The position numbers were made by a program, and so were the translations under genes. This document shows, piece after piece, positions 25,227 to 34,311 of a stretch of DNA of 64,000 nucleotides. The stretch is from the NCBI RefSeq assembly GCF_021650935.1, contig NZ_CP091244.1:2170001-2234000 (forward strand). The letters run 5' to 3'. The notes under the pieces are model-generated. The model saw nothing but the letters and a program-made list of their open reading frames with translations, was not told the origin of the DNA and made no database searches. Numbering within the stretch: position 1 is the stretch's first letter; each line of letters opens with the position of its first letter. The DNA is from Thiothrix winogradskyi. GTDB taxonomy: Bacteria; Pseudomonadota; Gammaproteobacteria; Thiotrichales; Thiotrichaceae.

Positions 25227-26999
25227 ATGAAAATCCATTTAGGCATTGTTTTGTGCCTCTTTTCGCTGTGGCTTGGGGGCTGCGGCGAAGATAAACCGCA
25301 ATCGGTGACGTTACCGACTGTTGATAAATTCACCGATACCAGCCAGTTGGCTGCGCAAGTGCCGCGTGAGCAGTTGCAGGCGCAAATCCCGGAATTGGCG
25401 GCGTATTTCCAGCGGGTGCAGGCAGCTTTGCAGGCTGATCCACCGATTTTGCAGCTTGATACTACCCAATTGCCGGATGCCAAGGCACAAACGGCGCAAC
25501 AATTGGCGGTCGCTAACCCCGAATTTCGTAAATTTACTCGTGATGACAAGAGCGGTGCGGCGTTGCGCAATGAAATCATGAATGTGCGCAAAGCATTGCC
25601 GGGAGATTTCAACGGCGGTAATGCCGGACCGTGTGCGCAAGCAGAGTGTTGGCGAGTGGAGATGTACAGCCATTTCCATAATGCTTCGACGATTGCGTTT
25701 GTGGATGTTAGCAAGCAGCAAGTGTTGGGGGTGAGCCGCCAGAACTTTGCCCAGCCGGATTTGCCGCAACATTTGATCGATCTGGCAGCAAAAATCGCCG
25801 GAGCAGCACCGGAAATCCAAGCCATTTTGCAGGATCGCAAGCGTGAGCCGGACAAGAAAGAATTCAAGACCGCGTTGCAGAATTCCATGTGCGAACGTTC
25901 GCATCACTTGTGTGTTGCCCCAACCTATGTGTTTGAAAACGATGCATTGTGGGCAATTGTGGATTTAACCGAGGGCAAGCTGGTGGGTTCGCGCTGGACG
26001 GATTTGGGTAGCAGTGGCCCGAAAACCGTGGTGACGGAACGCAGTCTGGAAAATGAAACCACCTTCCGTAATTTCTGTGAAAAGGTGAATTCGCTGGCGC
26101 AAGATGGCTGGAACATGGATTACGTGATTACGGGGTCGGATGGTTTACAGCTTACCAATGTCAAATTCAACGATAAACCGGTGTTAAAAAATGCCAAATT
26201 GCTGGATTGGCACGTGAGTTATTCGACGCGGGAAGGCTTTGGGTATAGCGATGCGATTGGTTGCCCGTTGTTCAGTGCGGCGGTGGTGATTGCGTATGAT
26301 GGCCCTAAAGTGGAGCCGATTGTCAATGATGGGCAAGAAGTGGGTTTTGCGGTGGTGCAGGATTTTCGTCAACCGCCTTGGCCTACGCCGTGCAATTACC
26401 GTTACGTGCAACGCTTTGAGTTTTACAAAGACGGGCGGTTTCGGGTAGCGCAAGCCGATTTCGGGCGTGGTTGCGGGACGGATGGCATGTATCGCCCAGT
26501 GGTGCGGATTGATCTGGAAACCGGCGCGGAACAAACGGTAGCAGAATGGAATGGCAGCGATTGGCAAACCTGGGACAAGGAACAATGGCGCTTACAAGAT
26601 GATGACAAGCTGACCTCGGAAGGTTATCAGTACAGGGTAACGGGCAAGGATGGCATGGGCTTTTTTGTTGAACCGGGGCGCGGGCAATTTGGTGATGGCG
26701 GGCGCGGTGACAAGGCGTTTACGTATTTCAGTGCCTATAAACCTGAAGAGGGTGAGCAGGATACGGTGACAATTGGTTCGTGCTGCAATAGCGATTACCG
26801 TCAAGGTCCTGAACAATTCATCGAACCTGCCGAGCCGTTGCAGGGCAAGGATGTGGTGTTGTGGTATGTACCGCAGATGAAAAACGACGGTAATCCGGGC
26901 AGTGAGTATTGCTGGGCAGATACGAGGGTGAAAGATGGGGTGGCAAATATCGAGGTTTGGCCTTGCTGGTCGGGGCCGATGTTTACGCCAGTGAAGTGA
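25227..26999 (+). CDS. Large lipoprotein of unknown function
   Basis: 590 residues starting at ATG 25227. The start is fixed by a lipoprotein signal peptide, MKIHLGIVLCLFSLWLGGCG, with the lipobox Leu-Gly-Gly-Cys (Cys19). The residue after it is Gly, then Glu-Asp. The body is rich in Trp, Asp and Gly with paired cysteines (GPCAQAECWR, CERSHHLCVAP, IGSCCNSDY), pointing to a disulfide-bonded beta-rich domain in the periplasm or on the outer membrane. I do not recognise a family. It follows hinT by 49 bases, across a palindrome, and may be expressed separately. Confidence 0.75.
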   Translation: MKIHLGIVLCLFSLWLGGCGEDKPQSVTLPTVDKFTDTSQLAAQVPREQLQAQIPELAAYFQRVQAALQADPPILQLDTTQLPDAKAQTAQQLAVANPEFRKFTRDDKSGAALRNEIMNVRKALPGDFNGGNAGPCAQAECWRVEMYSHFHNASTIAFVDVSKQQVLGVSRQNFAQPDLPQHLIDLAAKIAGAAPEIQAILQDRKREPDKKEFKTALQNSMCERSHHLCVAPTYVFENDALWAIVDLTEGKLVGSRWTDLGSSGPKTVVTERSLENETTFRNFCEKVNSLAQDGWNMDYVITGSDGLQLTNVKFNDKPVLKNAKLLDWHVSYSTREGFGYSDAIGCPLFSAAVVIAYDGPKVEPIVNDGQEVGFAVVQDFRQPPWPTPCNYRYVQRFEFYKDGRFRVAQADFGRGCGTDGMYRPVVRIDLETGAEQTVAEWNGSDWQTWDKEQWRLQDDDKLTSEGYQYRVTGKDGMGFFVEPGRGQFGDGGRGDKAFTYFSAYKPEEGEQDTVTIGSCCNSDYRQGPEQFIEPAEPLQGKDVVLWYVPQMKNDGNPGSEYCWADTRVKDGVANIEVWPCWSGPMFTPVK

Positions 27000-27002
27000 T
27001 AC

Positions 27003-27048
27003 AGCAATATATTGCGGAGATAGCCGTTATCTTTCTATCAATATTGCT
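27003..27048 (+). promoter_or_regulatory. Candidate HipB operator pair
   Basis: A perfect 12-base palindrome GCAATATATTGC (27004-27015) and a second palindromic core CAATATTG (27039-27046) lie 33 bases apart centre to centre, about three helical turns. AGCAATAT (27003-27010) and ATATTGCT (27041-27048) are also an inverted repeat of each other. They sit just upstream of the -10 box of hipA, as expected for autorepression by the HipB protein of this operon. Confidence 0.5.
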
Positions 27049-27050
27049 AC

Positions 27051-27056
27051 TATAAT
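27051..27056 (+). promoter_or_regulatory. hipA -10 box close to the start codon
   Basis: Perfect TATAAT ending six bases before the ATG at 27063. The usual start of transcription would fall on the A of the ATG, implying a leaderless mRNA. No good -35 is visible; no ribosome site precedes the ATG. Confidence 0.5.
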
Positions 27057-27062
27057 GCAGAA

Positions 27063-28361
27063 ATGGATAACGAAATCACTTTTGAAATTTTTCAGGCAGG
27101 GCAATGGCGCACGGCTGGCAGCATGAGCTTGCTGGATGCGCCGGATGCTGGCTGGAAGAGCCGCGCTTACCTCGGCTATGTGGTGGATTACGCGCTGGAG
27201 CAGGCGGGCAGGCGTGATGCCGCCGCGTTGTCTTGGACATTTCCGGTGGGTTTTCAGCCTTTGCAGGCTAACACTTGGCCTGGTTTCATTATGGATTTGT
27301 TGCCACAAGGCTATGGGCGGCAGGAATTGTTACGCCAATTGGGGTTGCCAGCCCATGTAGAAGCAACGGCAGATTGGCGATTATTGCGCAGTGGGGCGGC
27401 GAATCCGGTGGGCAATTGCCGGGTGCGGGAGGCGTTTGACTGGTTACAGGAACGCAGCCCGCTACAACAGCAAGGTTTCAGTTTTACGGAAGTGGCGCAT
27501 CGAGGTGAAGCCTTTGCCGAATATCTCGCACAACACGGTCTGTTTGTGGCTGGTTCGTCGGCGGTACAGGGTGAATGGCCCAAAATCCTGTTGACCGAAG
27601 ATGCCAACGGCAAGCTGTTCCTTGACCATGCCTTGCCGGATGCGTTGGCACGGCGGCATTGGCTGGTGAAATTTGCCCGTGGGCAGGATGCCGCATTGAA
27701 CCGCATCCTGTCGCTGGAGGCGGTATGGATGGAATTGGCGCGTTTTTTAGGTTTGCGGGTATACGATCGCTTGTTGTTGGAACAACGCGCATTGTTTGTA
27801 CCGCGTTTTGACCGCGAATGCCATGCTGGTCAGGTGGTACGCCATGCGCAGGAGAGCCTGTATGCCTTGTGTGGATGCAGTGGTTTTGGGAGGAAACTGA
27901 GCCATAACACCGCCTGCTATTGGCTGGGCAATGCTGTTACCGATCCGCTAACAGAAATACTGGAATACCTACAGCGTGATGTTGCCAATGTGGTGTTAGG
28001 CAACAAGGATAACCACGGGCGCAACACGGCGCTTCAACGGCGGGCAGATGGCTGGGTGGGGTTGACCCCGGTATTTGATTTTGCACCGATGCTGTTTCAC
28101 CCAGATGGCATTGCCCGCAACATGCGCTGGGAACAGCAGGATGACGGTCATCCCGATTGGCGGGCAGCCGCCTGTCAGGCAGCGGAGGCTGGCAAGGTTG
28201 CATTGCCTTCACTCTTGGCAGGTTTACGAGCAATGGCGGATAAGGTATTGCAGTTGCCGGAGCAGATGCTGGCATTGGGGGTGGATGAAGCAACTATCCA
28301 GACCTTTGCGCCCAGCATCCGGCAGGCAGGGCGCAAGTTGCGGGAATGTACTGATGGATAA
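27063..28361 (+). CDS. hipA: HipA-family serine/threonine kinase toxin
   Basis: 432 residues. N-terminal HipA subdomain (about 5-110), glycine-rich ATP loop VAGSSAVQGEWPK (162-174), Lys203 in WLVKF, the HipA-specific FVPRFDR (245-251), catalytic loop LGNKDNHGRN with Asp316 and metal ligand Asn321, and the DFG-like VFDFAPM with Asp339. All key kinase residues are present, so it is likely active. E. coli HipA phosphorylates glutamyl-tRNA synthetase and causes growth arrest. The antitoxin-like hipB follows and overlaps by eight bases, the reverse of the E. coli hipB-hipA order. No obvious Shine-Dalgarno precedes the ATG, in line with a leaderless message. Confidence 0.92.
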   Translation: MDNEITFEIFQAGQWRTAGSMSLLDAPDAGWKSRAYLGYVVDYALEQAGRRDAAALSWTFPVGFQPLQANTWPGFIMDLLPQGYGRQELLRQLGLPAHVEATADWRLLRSGAANPVGNCRVREAFDWLQERSPLQQQGFSFTEVAHRGEAFAEYLAQHGLFVAGSSAVQGEWPKILLTEDANGKLFLDHALPDALARRHWLVKFARGQDAALNRILSLEAVWMELARFLGLRVYDRLLLEQRALFVPRFDRECHAGQVVRHAQESLYALCGCSGFGRKLSHNTACYWLGNAVTDPLTEILEYLQRDVANVVLGNKDNHGRNTALQRRADGWVGLTPVFDFAPMLFHPDGIARNMRWEQQDDGHPDWRAAACQAAEAGKVALPSLLAGLRAMADKVLQLPEQMLALGVDEATIQTFAPSIRQAGRKLRECTDG

Positions 28362-28650
28362 GCGTTATAAACCCCTGTCAGCGGCCGAACAATTGCGCCA
28401 ACGGGTAGCCTTGTTGGACAGTATTACCATGCAGCCTAGAATGGTATTGCCGCAGGCGGTGCGGACATTGCGCACGGGAATGCGCTTAACCGTGCCGGAA
28501 TACGCCCGCTTGACCGGTGTGGCAGTGCGGACTATCCATGAAATTGAGGCGGGCAAGGCGAACCCGTCCCTCTCGACAGCGAATAAGCTCTTGTCACCAT
28601 TTGGCTTGGTGTTGGGGGTGGTACAACAAGGGGAACAACATGAAGGCTAA
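28354..28650 (+). CDS. hipB: HipB-like XRE-family antitoxin/repressor
   Basis: 98 residues. The C-terminal two thirds form an XRE helix-turn-helix: LRTGMRLTVPEYARLTGVAV, then RTIHEIEAGKANPSLSTANK and a closing LSPFGLVLGVV strand as in HipB. It should bind HipA and repress the operon. The ATG at 28354 lies inside the end of hipA. An N-terminal extension (PLSAAEQLRQRVALLDS) precedes the DNA-binding domain. Confidence 0.88.
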   Translation: MDKRYKPLSAAEQLRQRVALLDSITMQPRMVLPQAVRTLRTGMRLTVPEYARLTGVAVRTIHEIEAGKANPSLSTANKLLSPFGLVLGVVQQGEQHEG

Positions 28651-29569
28651 AGGGTTAAGTGGGTTGGTGGTGCTATTGCTGCTGAGTGCTTGCAACGAAC
28701 CGGACATGGGCAATTTCAAACCCGGTGTGGCAAACGCGTGTCAGGCAATGCCCGCGTTCATCAGTCAAACCGGGATTGGGCAGGCGGTGGCGATTGATAC
28801 CCAGCAGCGCGGTTACACCGGCTTGCGTTTGCTGAATCCGCAAACCCGTAAAACTTGGCAGCATCCGACGTGGGACGATGCGGGGCATGTGGGGGCATTT
28901 ACTCGCGATAAGGATGGCAATATTTACGTTGCGCCGACACCCGAAGTGAGTCTGGCAGATAATCCGCCCGCTTTGCAAAACCGCATTTACCGGATTGATG
29001 CCAAAAGCGGGGAAATGGCGTTGTGGTTGGAATTGCCAGCGGTTGCACTGCCTTCACCCGCGAATCCGTTTGGGACGATGGGGCTGTTTTACGATTGCGA
29101 TACCCATAGTTTGTATGTCAGTTCGCTGGCGGGGTCGGAGCCGCGTCAGGCACACGGGCGCATTTACCGCATTGAAATTGCTAGCCAACAAGTGAAAGCG
29201 CAGTTGGAAGCAACCGATGCCATTGGCGTTGCGGTGTTCAACGGAGTGCAGCACAAGCGCTTGTATTTTGGTTCGGCGCGTTCTTCGGATGTGTATTCGG
29301 TGGCATTGGATGCTAAGGGTAATTTTACCGCTGATGTGCGTCACGAAACCGCACTGGCAACACTGCCTGACGGTAACAGTACCAGTGTGCGCAAAATCCA
29401 GTTCGGACAGGATCGGCAAGGGCAATTCCTGATGCAATTGAAAGAAACTGAGTTCGGCTTTCGGCTCTTGGCAGAAAACAATCTGCGCAAACGGACATAT
29501 AACTTTGTTTACCAAGCTGATAAGGATCAGTGGCAGTTTCGTGGGGCTACTCCAGAGTCCGGGGAATAA
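28640..29569 (+). CDS. Beta-propeller-like lipoprotein downstream of hipAB
   Basis: 309 residues with a lipoprotein signal: KAKGLSGLVVLLLLSACNEP, lipobox Leu-Ser-Ala-Cys (Cys18). Repeated short segments of the type DKDGNIYVAP, NRIYRIDAKSGE and HGRIYRIEIASQQ suggest a propeller of NHL/YncE-like blades. The ATG at 28640 overlaps the end of hipB by 11 bases and is preceded by AAGGGG, so it is the third gene of the hip operon although its role seems unrelated. Similar blade motifs (GRIYxID, GLxYDxxSxxLYxxS) occur in the adhesin genes that follow, which links it by theme to that block. Confidence 0.75.
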   Translation: MKAKGLSGLVVLLLLSACNEPDMGNFKPGVANACQAMPAFISQTGIGQAVAIDTQQRGYTGLRLLNPQTRKTWQHPTWDDAGHVGAFTRDKDGNIYVAPTPEVSLADNPPALQNRIYRIDAKSGEMALWLELPAVALPSPANPFGTMGLFYDCDTHSLYVSSLAGSEPRQAHGRIYRIEIASQQVKAQLEATDAIGVAVFNGVQHKRLYFGSARSSDVYSVALDAKGNFTADVRHETALATLPDGNSTSVRKIQFGQDRQGQFLMQLKETEFGFRLLAENNLRKRTYNFVYQADKDQWQFRGATPESGE

Positions 29570-29573
29570 AACG

Positions 29574-29586
29574 ACCGCTCTTCGGG
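29574..29586 (+). promoter_or_regulatory. Conserved upstream motif ACCGCTCTTCGGG, site 1
   Basis: The 13 bases ACCGCTCTTCGGG begin 94 bases before the start of the first adhesin gene. The identical motif begins 94 bases before the second adhesin gene and an 11/13 match 97 bases before the third. Flanks are not conserved, so it is a site and not just leftover duplication. Confidence 0.5.
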
Positions 29587-32010
29587 TTTAAGTTGCCGTT
29601 GTTCTGGTGCTAACCGTAGAATCCCAGATAATAACGAAAAATTACGCTAACCACTCAGGGGCATTCCATGCAGAACAACAAACAACTGTGGCTAGGAGTT
29701 TTAGGGGCAACGCTACTCATCCCGAACGCCGCATTTGCGGATATTTCCGGTAAGGTCTTCCGCGATTTCAATGCCAATGGTGTGTTTGATACCGATGCAA
29801 ACCTCAACGAAGTGGGCTTCGCAGGTGCGACTGTCAAAGCATTTGATGCCACGGGTACACAGGTAACAACGACGACTTCAGGAGTAGATGGGTCGTATAC
29901 CCTGACAGGCTTAACCAGTGGTGCGGATTACCGCATAGAGTTTTCTTGGGCAGAAAGTTGGTTAAAACCGGGAACTGCCGGTGGTACGGTGGCTCAGTTT
30001 GTTAAAGATAGCTCTACCAATATCAACGTCGCAGTCAATAACCCTGCGGATTACTGCCAAGCTAACCCCAAACTGGCTAGCCCAGTTTACGTCAATGGTA
30101 ATGCTACCAGTGCCACTGCTGCCATGTTCTCACTGGATTACGATGGCGCTGCTAAAGCAACGATTGCCAAACAATCCGACATTGGTTCGACTTGGGGGTT
30201 GGCTTATCAGCGTGAAACCGGGAAGCTGTATGCGGCGGGTGTGATCAAGCGTCATGCTGGGCTGGGTTCGCTGGGTCTGGGCGGGATTTACGTATTCAAT
30301 AGTCCTAACGGTGCAGGCGATGCCGTTCCTTTTGTCGATCTTGACGTTGCCCCGTTCAACCTCAATTTTGGTACGTTGGGCGATAATGCCGCGCGGGGTT
30401 TGCCTGCTGGTCTAACCACCATGAATCATGACGCAAGTGCTTACAGTGCGGTAGGGATGCAGGGTATCGGGGATATTGACCTCAGCGAAGACGGTAAAAC
30501 CTTGTGGGTAACGAACCTGAATGCGGTTAAAAACAACCTCGGTTAACTGGTCAAATTGGATGTAACCAAGGGTGTCGCGCCGACCAGTGCAACAGAATAC
30601 CCGTTGGCGGATATGAGTGGCTTGCCAACCTGTACGGGTGGGGTGTTGCGTCCGTGGGCGTTGAAGTTTTATCAAGGAAAAGGGTATCTCGGTGCGGTGT
30701 GTTCGGCGGAGACCAGTAAAAGCCGCGCCGATTTGCAGGCGTTTGTGTTGTCCTTTGACCCGAATGCGCCGACCAGCGTGGCGGTTGAACTGAATGTTCC
30801 CTTGAATTACGCCAAAGGTGCGGTGAATACGACCACGTTTGCGCCTGTCGGTAATCAGTGGAATCCTTGGTCAAATAATCCGGCAGATTTCTTTGTGGGC
30901 AGCAACTTTTACGGTAAACCTGTTCCTGTATTGACCGACTTGGATTTTGACGAGAGCGGGTCAATGGTACTGGGGTTCATGGATCGTCATGGTATGCAAT
31001 TAGGTGCTTACAACCTGATGCTTACCGGATCTGACCTAATCGTTTACCAACAAGGCGGGGATTTGTTGCGGGCTTGCCCAGATGCAGCGGGGATTTTCCA
31101 ATTGGAAAGTGCGGGCAAGTGTGGTGGTGCGACTGGTTTTAGCACCAACAATAATAAAGGCCCTGGTGGTGGTGAATTCTATAACGATAACATTCCTATC
31201 GCCCCGATTAACCACGAGGAAATGCCCTACGGTGGTTTGGCGATTAAGCCCGGTTCTGGCGAAGTGGTATGGGCGGGGATGGATCCGGTCGCTTATAACA
31301 GCGGTGGTCTCTTCTGGTCGAAAAATGCCAATGGGTCGCGTGTTCGCGTGACTGAGTTGTGGCGCGGGATGCAGGGCGGCACAGATGGCATTGGTACGCC
31401 CAATGGTTTCTCTGGCAAAACTGTCGGTATGGGGGATCTCGAAGTCTTGTGTGACCCTGCGCCGATCGAAGTAGGCGACCGTGTGTGGCTGGATAAAGAC
31501 GGCGATGGTCTTCAGGATGCCGACGAATCTGGCATTGATGGTGTCGCTGTGAAGCTGGTTTGCGGGGCGGATGAGGCGACTGTGACGACTAGCAATGGTG
31601 GGCAGTTTCTGTTTACCAATAAAGCCGGTGGCAATGCCGCGTTCATGGAGTATGGCGAAAGCTGTGTCCTCAAAGTAGACAGCACCCAAACTCCGGTTAA
31701 GGATTATAAATTGACTGCTGCCAATGCTGATGGTGTTACCAGTAATAATGCCCTCACCGATTTGCGTGACGCGGATGCGGTGGACAATGCAGGCACGGCA
31801 GAAATTGCCTTTACCGCAGGCGGGATAGGGGAAAACAACCACTCTTTGGATATTGGTTACAAAAGTGCGCCGGTGATTACCTTTGACCCACCGCCAGGTC
31901 CTGATGCTTTCAGTTGTGCTGCCAATGTGCGTTTAGCCACTTCCGTGCAAGTCAATGGCGACAGCCAAGCCGCAGGCAGCACGGGCGCGGGTGTCAATGG
32001 TTTAATTTTC

Positions 32011-32610
32011 AATCACAAGGTTTAAACCACCGGCTTTAGCCGGTCAGCTTTAGCTGCGATAATGCGCTGTATGAACGAAGCGAGGTGCAGCATGGATTAC
32101 CGCTATGGCAGTCACACGGTCTATCAGATTGAGTATCACTTTGTTTGGGTGACGAAATACCGTTACAAGGTGTTGACGGGAGAAGTAGCGCAGCGTGTGC
32201 GTGAGCTTGTTCGGCAGACTTGCGAGGCATTTGAGATCAGGATAGTCAAAGGCGTGGTGAGCAAAGACCATGTGCATATCTTGGTGAGTTGCCCGCCGGA
32301 ACTAGCACCGAGTGAAATCATGCGTCGGATCAAGGGAAGGACATCCAGTCGGCTGTTTGAGGAGTTCCCCCATGTGAAGAAACGTTACTGGGGAAGGCAT
32401 TTTTGGGCACGCGGGTATTTCTGCGCCACCGTGGGTCAAATGACGGAAGAGATGATCAAACAGTATTTGGAGCATCACTTTGAGCCAAATCCAAACGACC
32501 ATTTCAAGATGGAACCGGAGTAAGCGTACCGACACGTCGTTTAGCCGACGTGTATCCGGGACTTTCAGTCCGTAGCAAAAAAACCCACCAGCTTTAGCTG
32601 GTGGTTGTTT
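32011..32610 (+). mobile_element. IS200/IS605-type insertion sequence (tnpA only)
   Basis: Inserted in the first adhesin gene. Subterminal hairpins, not terminal inverted repeats, mark it: ACCGGC-TTTA-GCCGGT (32029-32044) and CAGC-TTTA-GCTG (32046-32057) at the left, CCACCAGC-TTTA-GCTGGTGG (32585-32604) at the right. One transposase gene, no tnpB and no target duplication. Ends are inferred by removing 600 bases, which joins GLIF to STFDYAATG in frame; they may be off by a few bases. Confidence 0.85.
32092..32523 (+). CDS. tnpA: IS200-type Y1 (HUH) transposase TnpA
   Basis: 143 residues, the usual size. Family signature: N-terminal YQIEYHFVWVTKYRYKVL, the HUH pair as His60 and His62 in KDHVHILVS, and catalytic Tyr125 in MIKQYLEHH. 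It excises and inserts single-stranded DNA with the hairpin ends. All catalytic residues are present, so the copy may be active. The ATG at 32092 has GAGGTG before it; ATGs at 32062 and 32071 are in frame but lack support. Confidence 0.94.
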   Translation: MDYRYGSHTVYQIEYHFVWVTKYRYKVLTGEVAQRVRELVRQTCEAFEIRIVKGVVSKDHVHILVSCPPELAPSEIMRRIKGRTSSRLFEEFPHVKKRYWGRHFWARGYFCATVGQMTEEMIKQYLEHHFEPNPNDHFKMEPE

Positions 32611-34217
32611 AGTACCTTCGATTATGCAGCAACGGGGGAGTTGGCTGCTCCGTTCAGTAAAGCAACAGCAGGTCAGGTTGGTTCCGTCTGGGGTTTGTCT
32701 TATGACGTGTCCAGTAAGAAACTGTATGCCGCTGCTTTCCTCAAGCGCCATGCGAGCTTTGGTCCAAATGGCATAGGCGCGATTTACCAAATGGATGGCA
32801 CATCCGCCACTCCAACGCCTAGCTTGCTGATTGATTTAGTCGCTAATGGTGTCGATGTCGGTACGAGTTCACGGGTTGCTTCCAGCGGCGCGGTGGATGA
32901 CCCTAACGAATTGCCTGCTGATGCGTCGCAACCTTCATGGGACAGGGATGCGTTTGCCCAAATTGGTAAAATCTCCCTTGGTGACATCGACATCAGCGCG
33001 GATGGTAAAACCCTGTGGGCGGTCAACCTCAAGCAACGCGAATTGGTGGAAATCAATCTGACCAACACTACTGTCACTGCCAAACACGCAATTACTGACC
33101 CCGGCTGTAGCAATGGCGAATTCCGCCCTTGGGCAGTCAAAGTGCACGATGGCAAAGTGTGGGTCGGTACAGTCTGTTCCGCCGAAACTTCACAACAGGC
33201 AGCGGATTTGAAAGCCTATGTGCAAGCCTTCGATGGCACAACCTTCACTACTGCGACCAGTTTTGCGCTCAACTATTCCAAAGGCAGTATCGGGAATGGT
33301 CCCGGTGATGAAAAATGGCAGCCTTGGAAGGATACTTTTACAACGTTGGCAAGTGGCGATTTTGCGATTTACCCACAACCGATCTTGTCTGACATTGAGT
33401 TTGACATGGATGGTAGCTTGATTCTCGGTTTTATGGATCGCATGGGGCATCAGGTGGGTGGCGTGAATTACACACCGAATTACCCCGATGATGACACCAT
33501 GATTCAAGGGCAAACCGGCGGCGATATTATCCGCGTGTGCAATAACGGCGGCAAATACGAACTGGAAAACAATGCTACTTGTAGCAGCGGCAGCACGACA
33601 GGCAAGGATAACGGGCAAGGTCCCGGCAATGGCGAATATTACTGGGGTGAGATGTGGGACTTTAACCCCTTTAACGCCGATGGTGGTTATCACCAAGAAA
33701 CCAGCTTTGGCGGTTTGGCATTCAAAGCCGGTTCGGGTGAAATTGCGGTTACGGCGATGAATCCGCTAAACCCGAATGCCAATGCTGGCGGGGTCATCTG
33801 GTTGGATAATGCCACGGGCGGACGTGCTGCCAATGCCGGTGTGCAAGTTTACCGCCAACAAGACGGCACTAGCCCGTACTTTGGGAAAGCCTCTGGGATG
33901 GGCGATGTGGAATTGTTCTGTGCCGAAGCCGCGTTGCAACCCGACGTGAGCTTGACCAAAGTGGTCGATAAGCCGACGGCGAAACGTGGGGAAACCGTGA
34001 TTTATACCCTGACACTGAGCAATACCGGCACGGGCGCTGCTACCGGCGTGAGCGTGACCGACTCGTTACCGGCTGGAGTCGTGTATGTCAGTGATGATGG
34101 CAGCGGCGCTTACGTAGCATCGAGCGGGGTTTGGTCAGTGGGCAGTTTGGCAGCAAATACCGCCAAGACGCTAAAGATTACCGTCACCGTGAAATAAGCT
34201 GCTTGGCAGGATTAACT

Positions 34218-34230
34218 ACCGCTCTTCGGG
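34218..34230 (+). promoter_or_regulatory. Conserved upstream motif ACCGCTCTTCGGG, site 2
   Basis: Identical to 29574-29586 and also exactly 94 bases before its start codon. Confidence 0.5.
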
Positions 34231-34311
34231 GATTGATGGAGAACCACCACGATGAGCGGTATGCTTGACTAGATAAGATTGGGGCAGTTAACAATAACAA
34301 CGAGCTGAATA

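Larger units (their letters stand above)
29668..34197 (+). pseudogene. Surface protein with SdrD B-like, propeller-like and DUF11 modules, broken by a nonsense codon and an IS
   Basis: One reading frame runs the whole length when a TAA at 30544-30546 and the 600 bp insert at 32011-32610 are ignored. Signal peptide ends at AAFADISG (about residue 24). Then a B-type repeat (GKVFRDFNANGVFDT), a first propeller-like region (GSTWGLAYQRETGKLYAAG and similar), a second B-repeat (VGDRVWLDKDGDGLQDADE), a second propeller-like region, and a C-terminal DUF11 domain (SLTKVVDKPTAKRGETVIYT). At the nonsense codon the paralogue reads Gln (NANQQALIS), so a single base change (for example CAA to TAA) is enough. 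Only the first 292 residues can be made. The gene is a close relative of the intact one at 34312, over about 1310 codons without the IS. Confidence 0.88.

Noticed and set aside
29574..29667. Cyclic-di-GMP or other known riboswitch before the adhesin genes
   Set aside because: Only the 13-base motif is conserved; the flanks do not match a riboswitch core.
32062..32091. Longer TnpA start at 32062
   Set aside because: Family members start at MDYRYGSHTVYQ and the ribosome site fits 32092.
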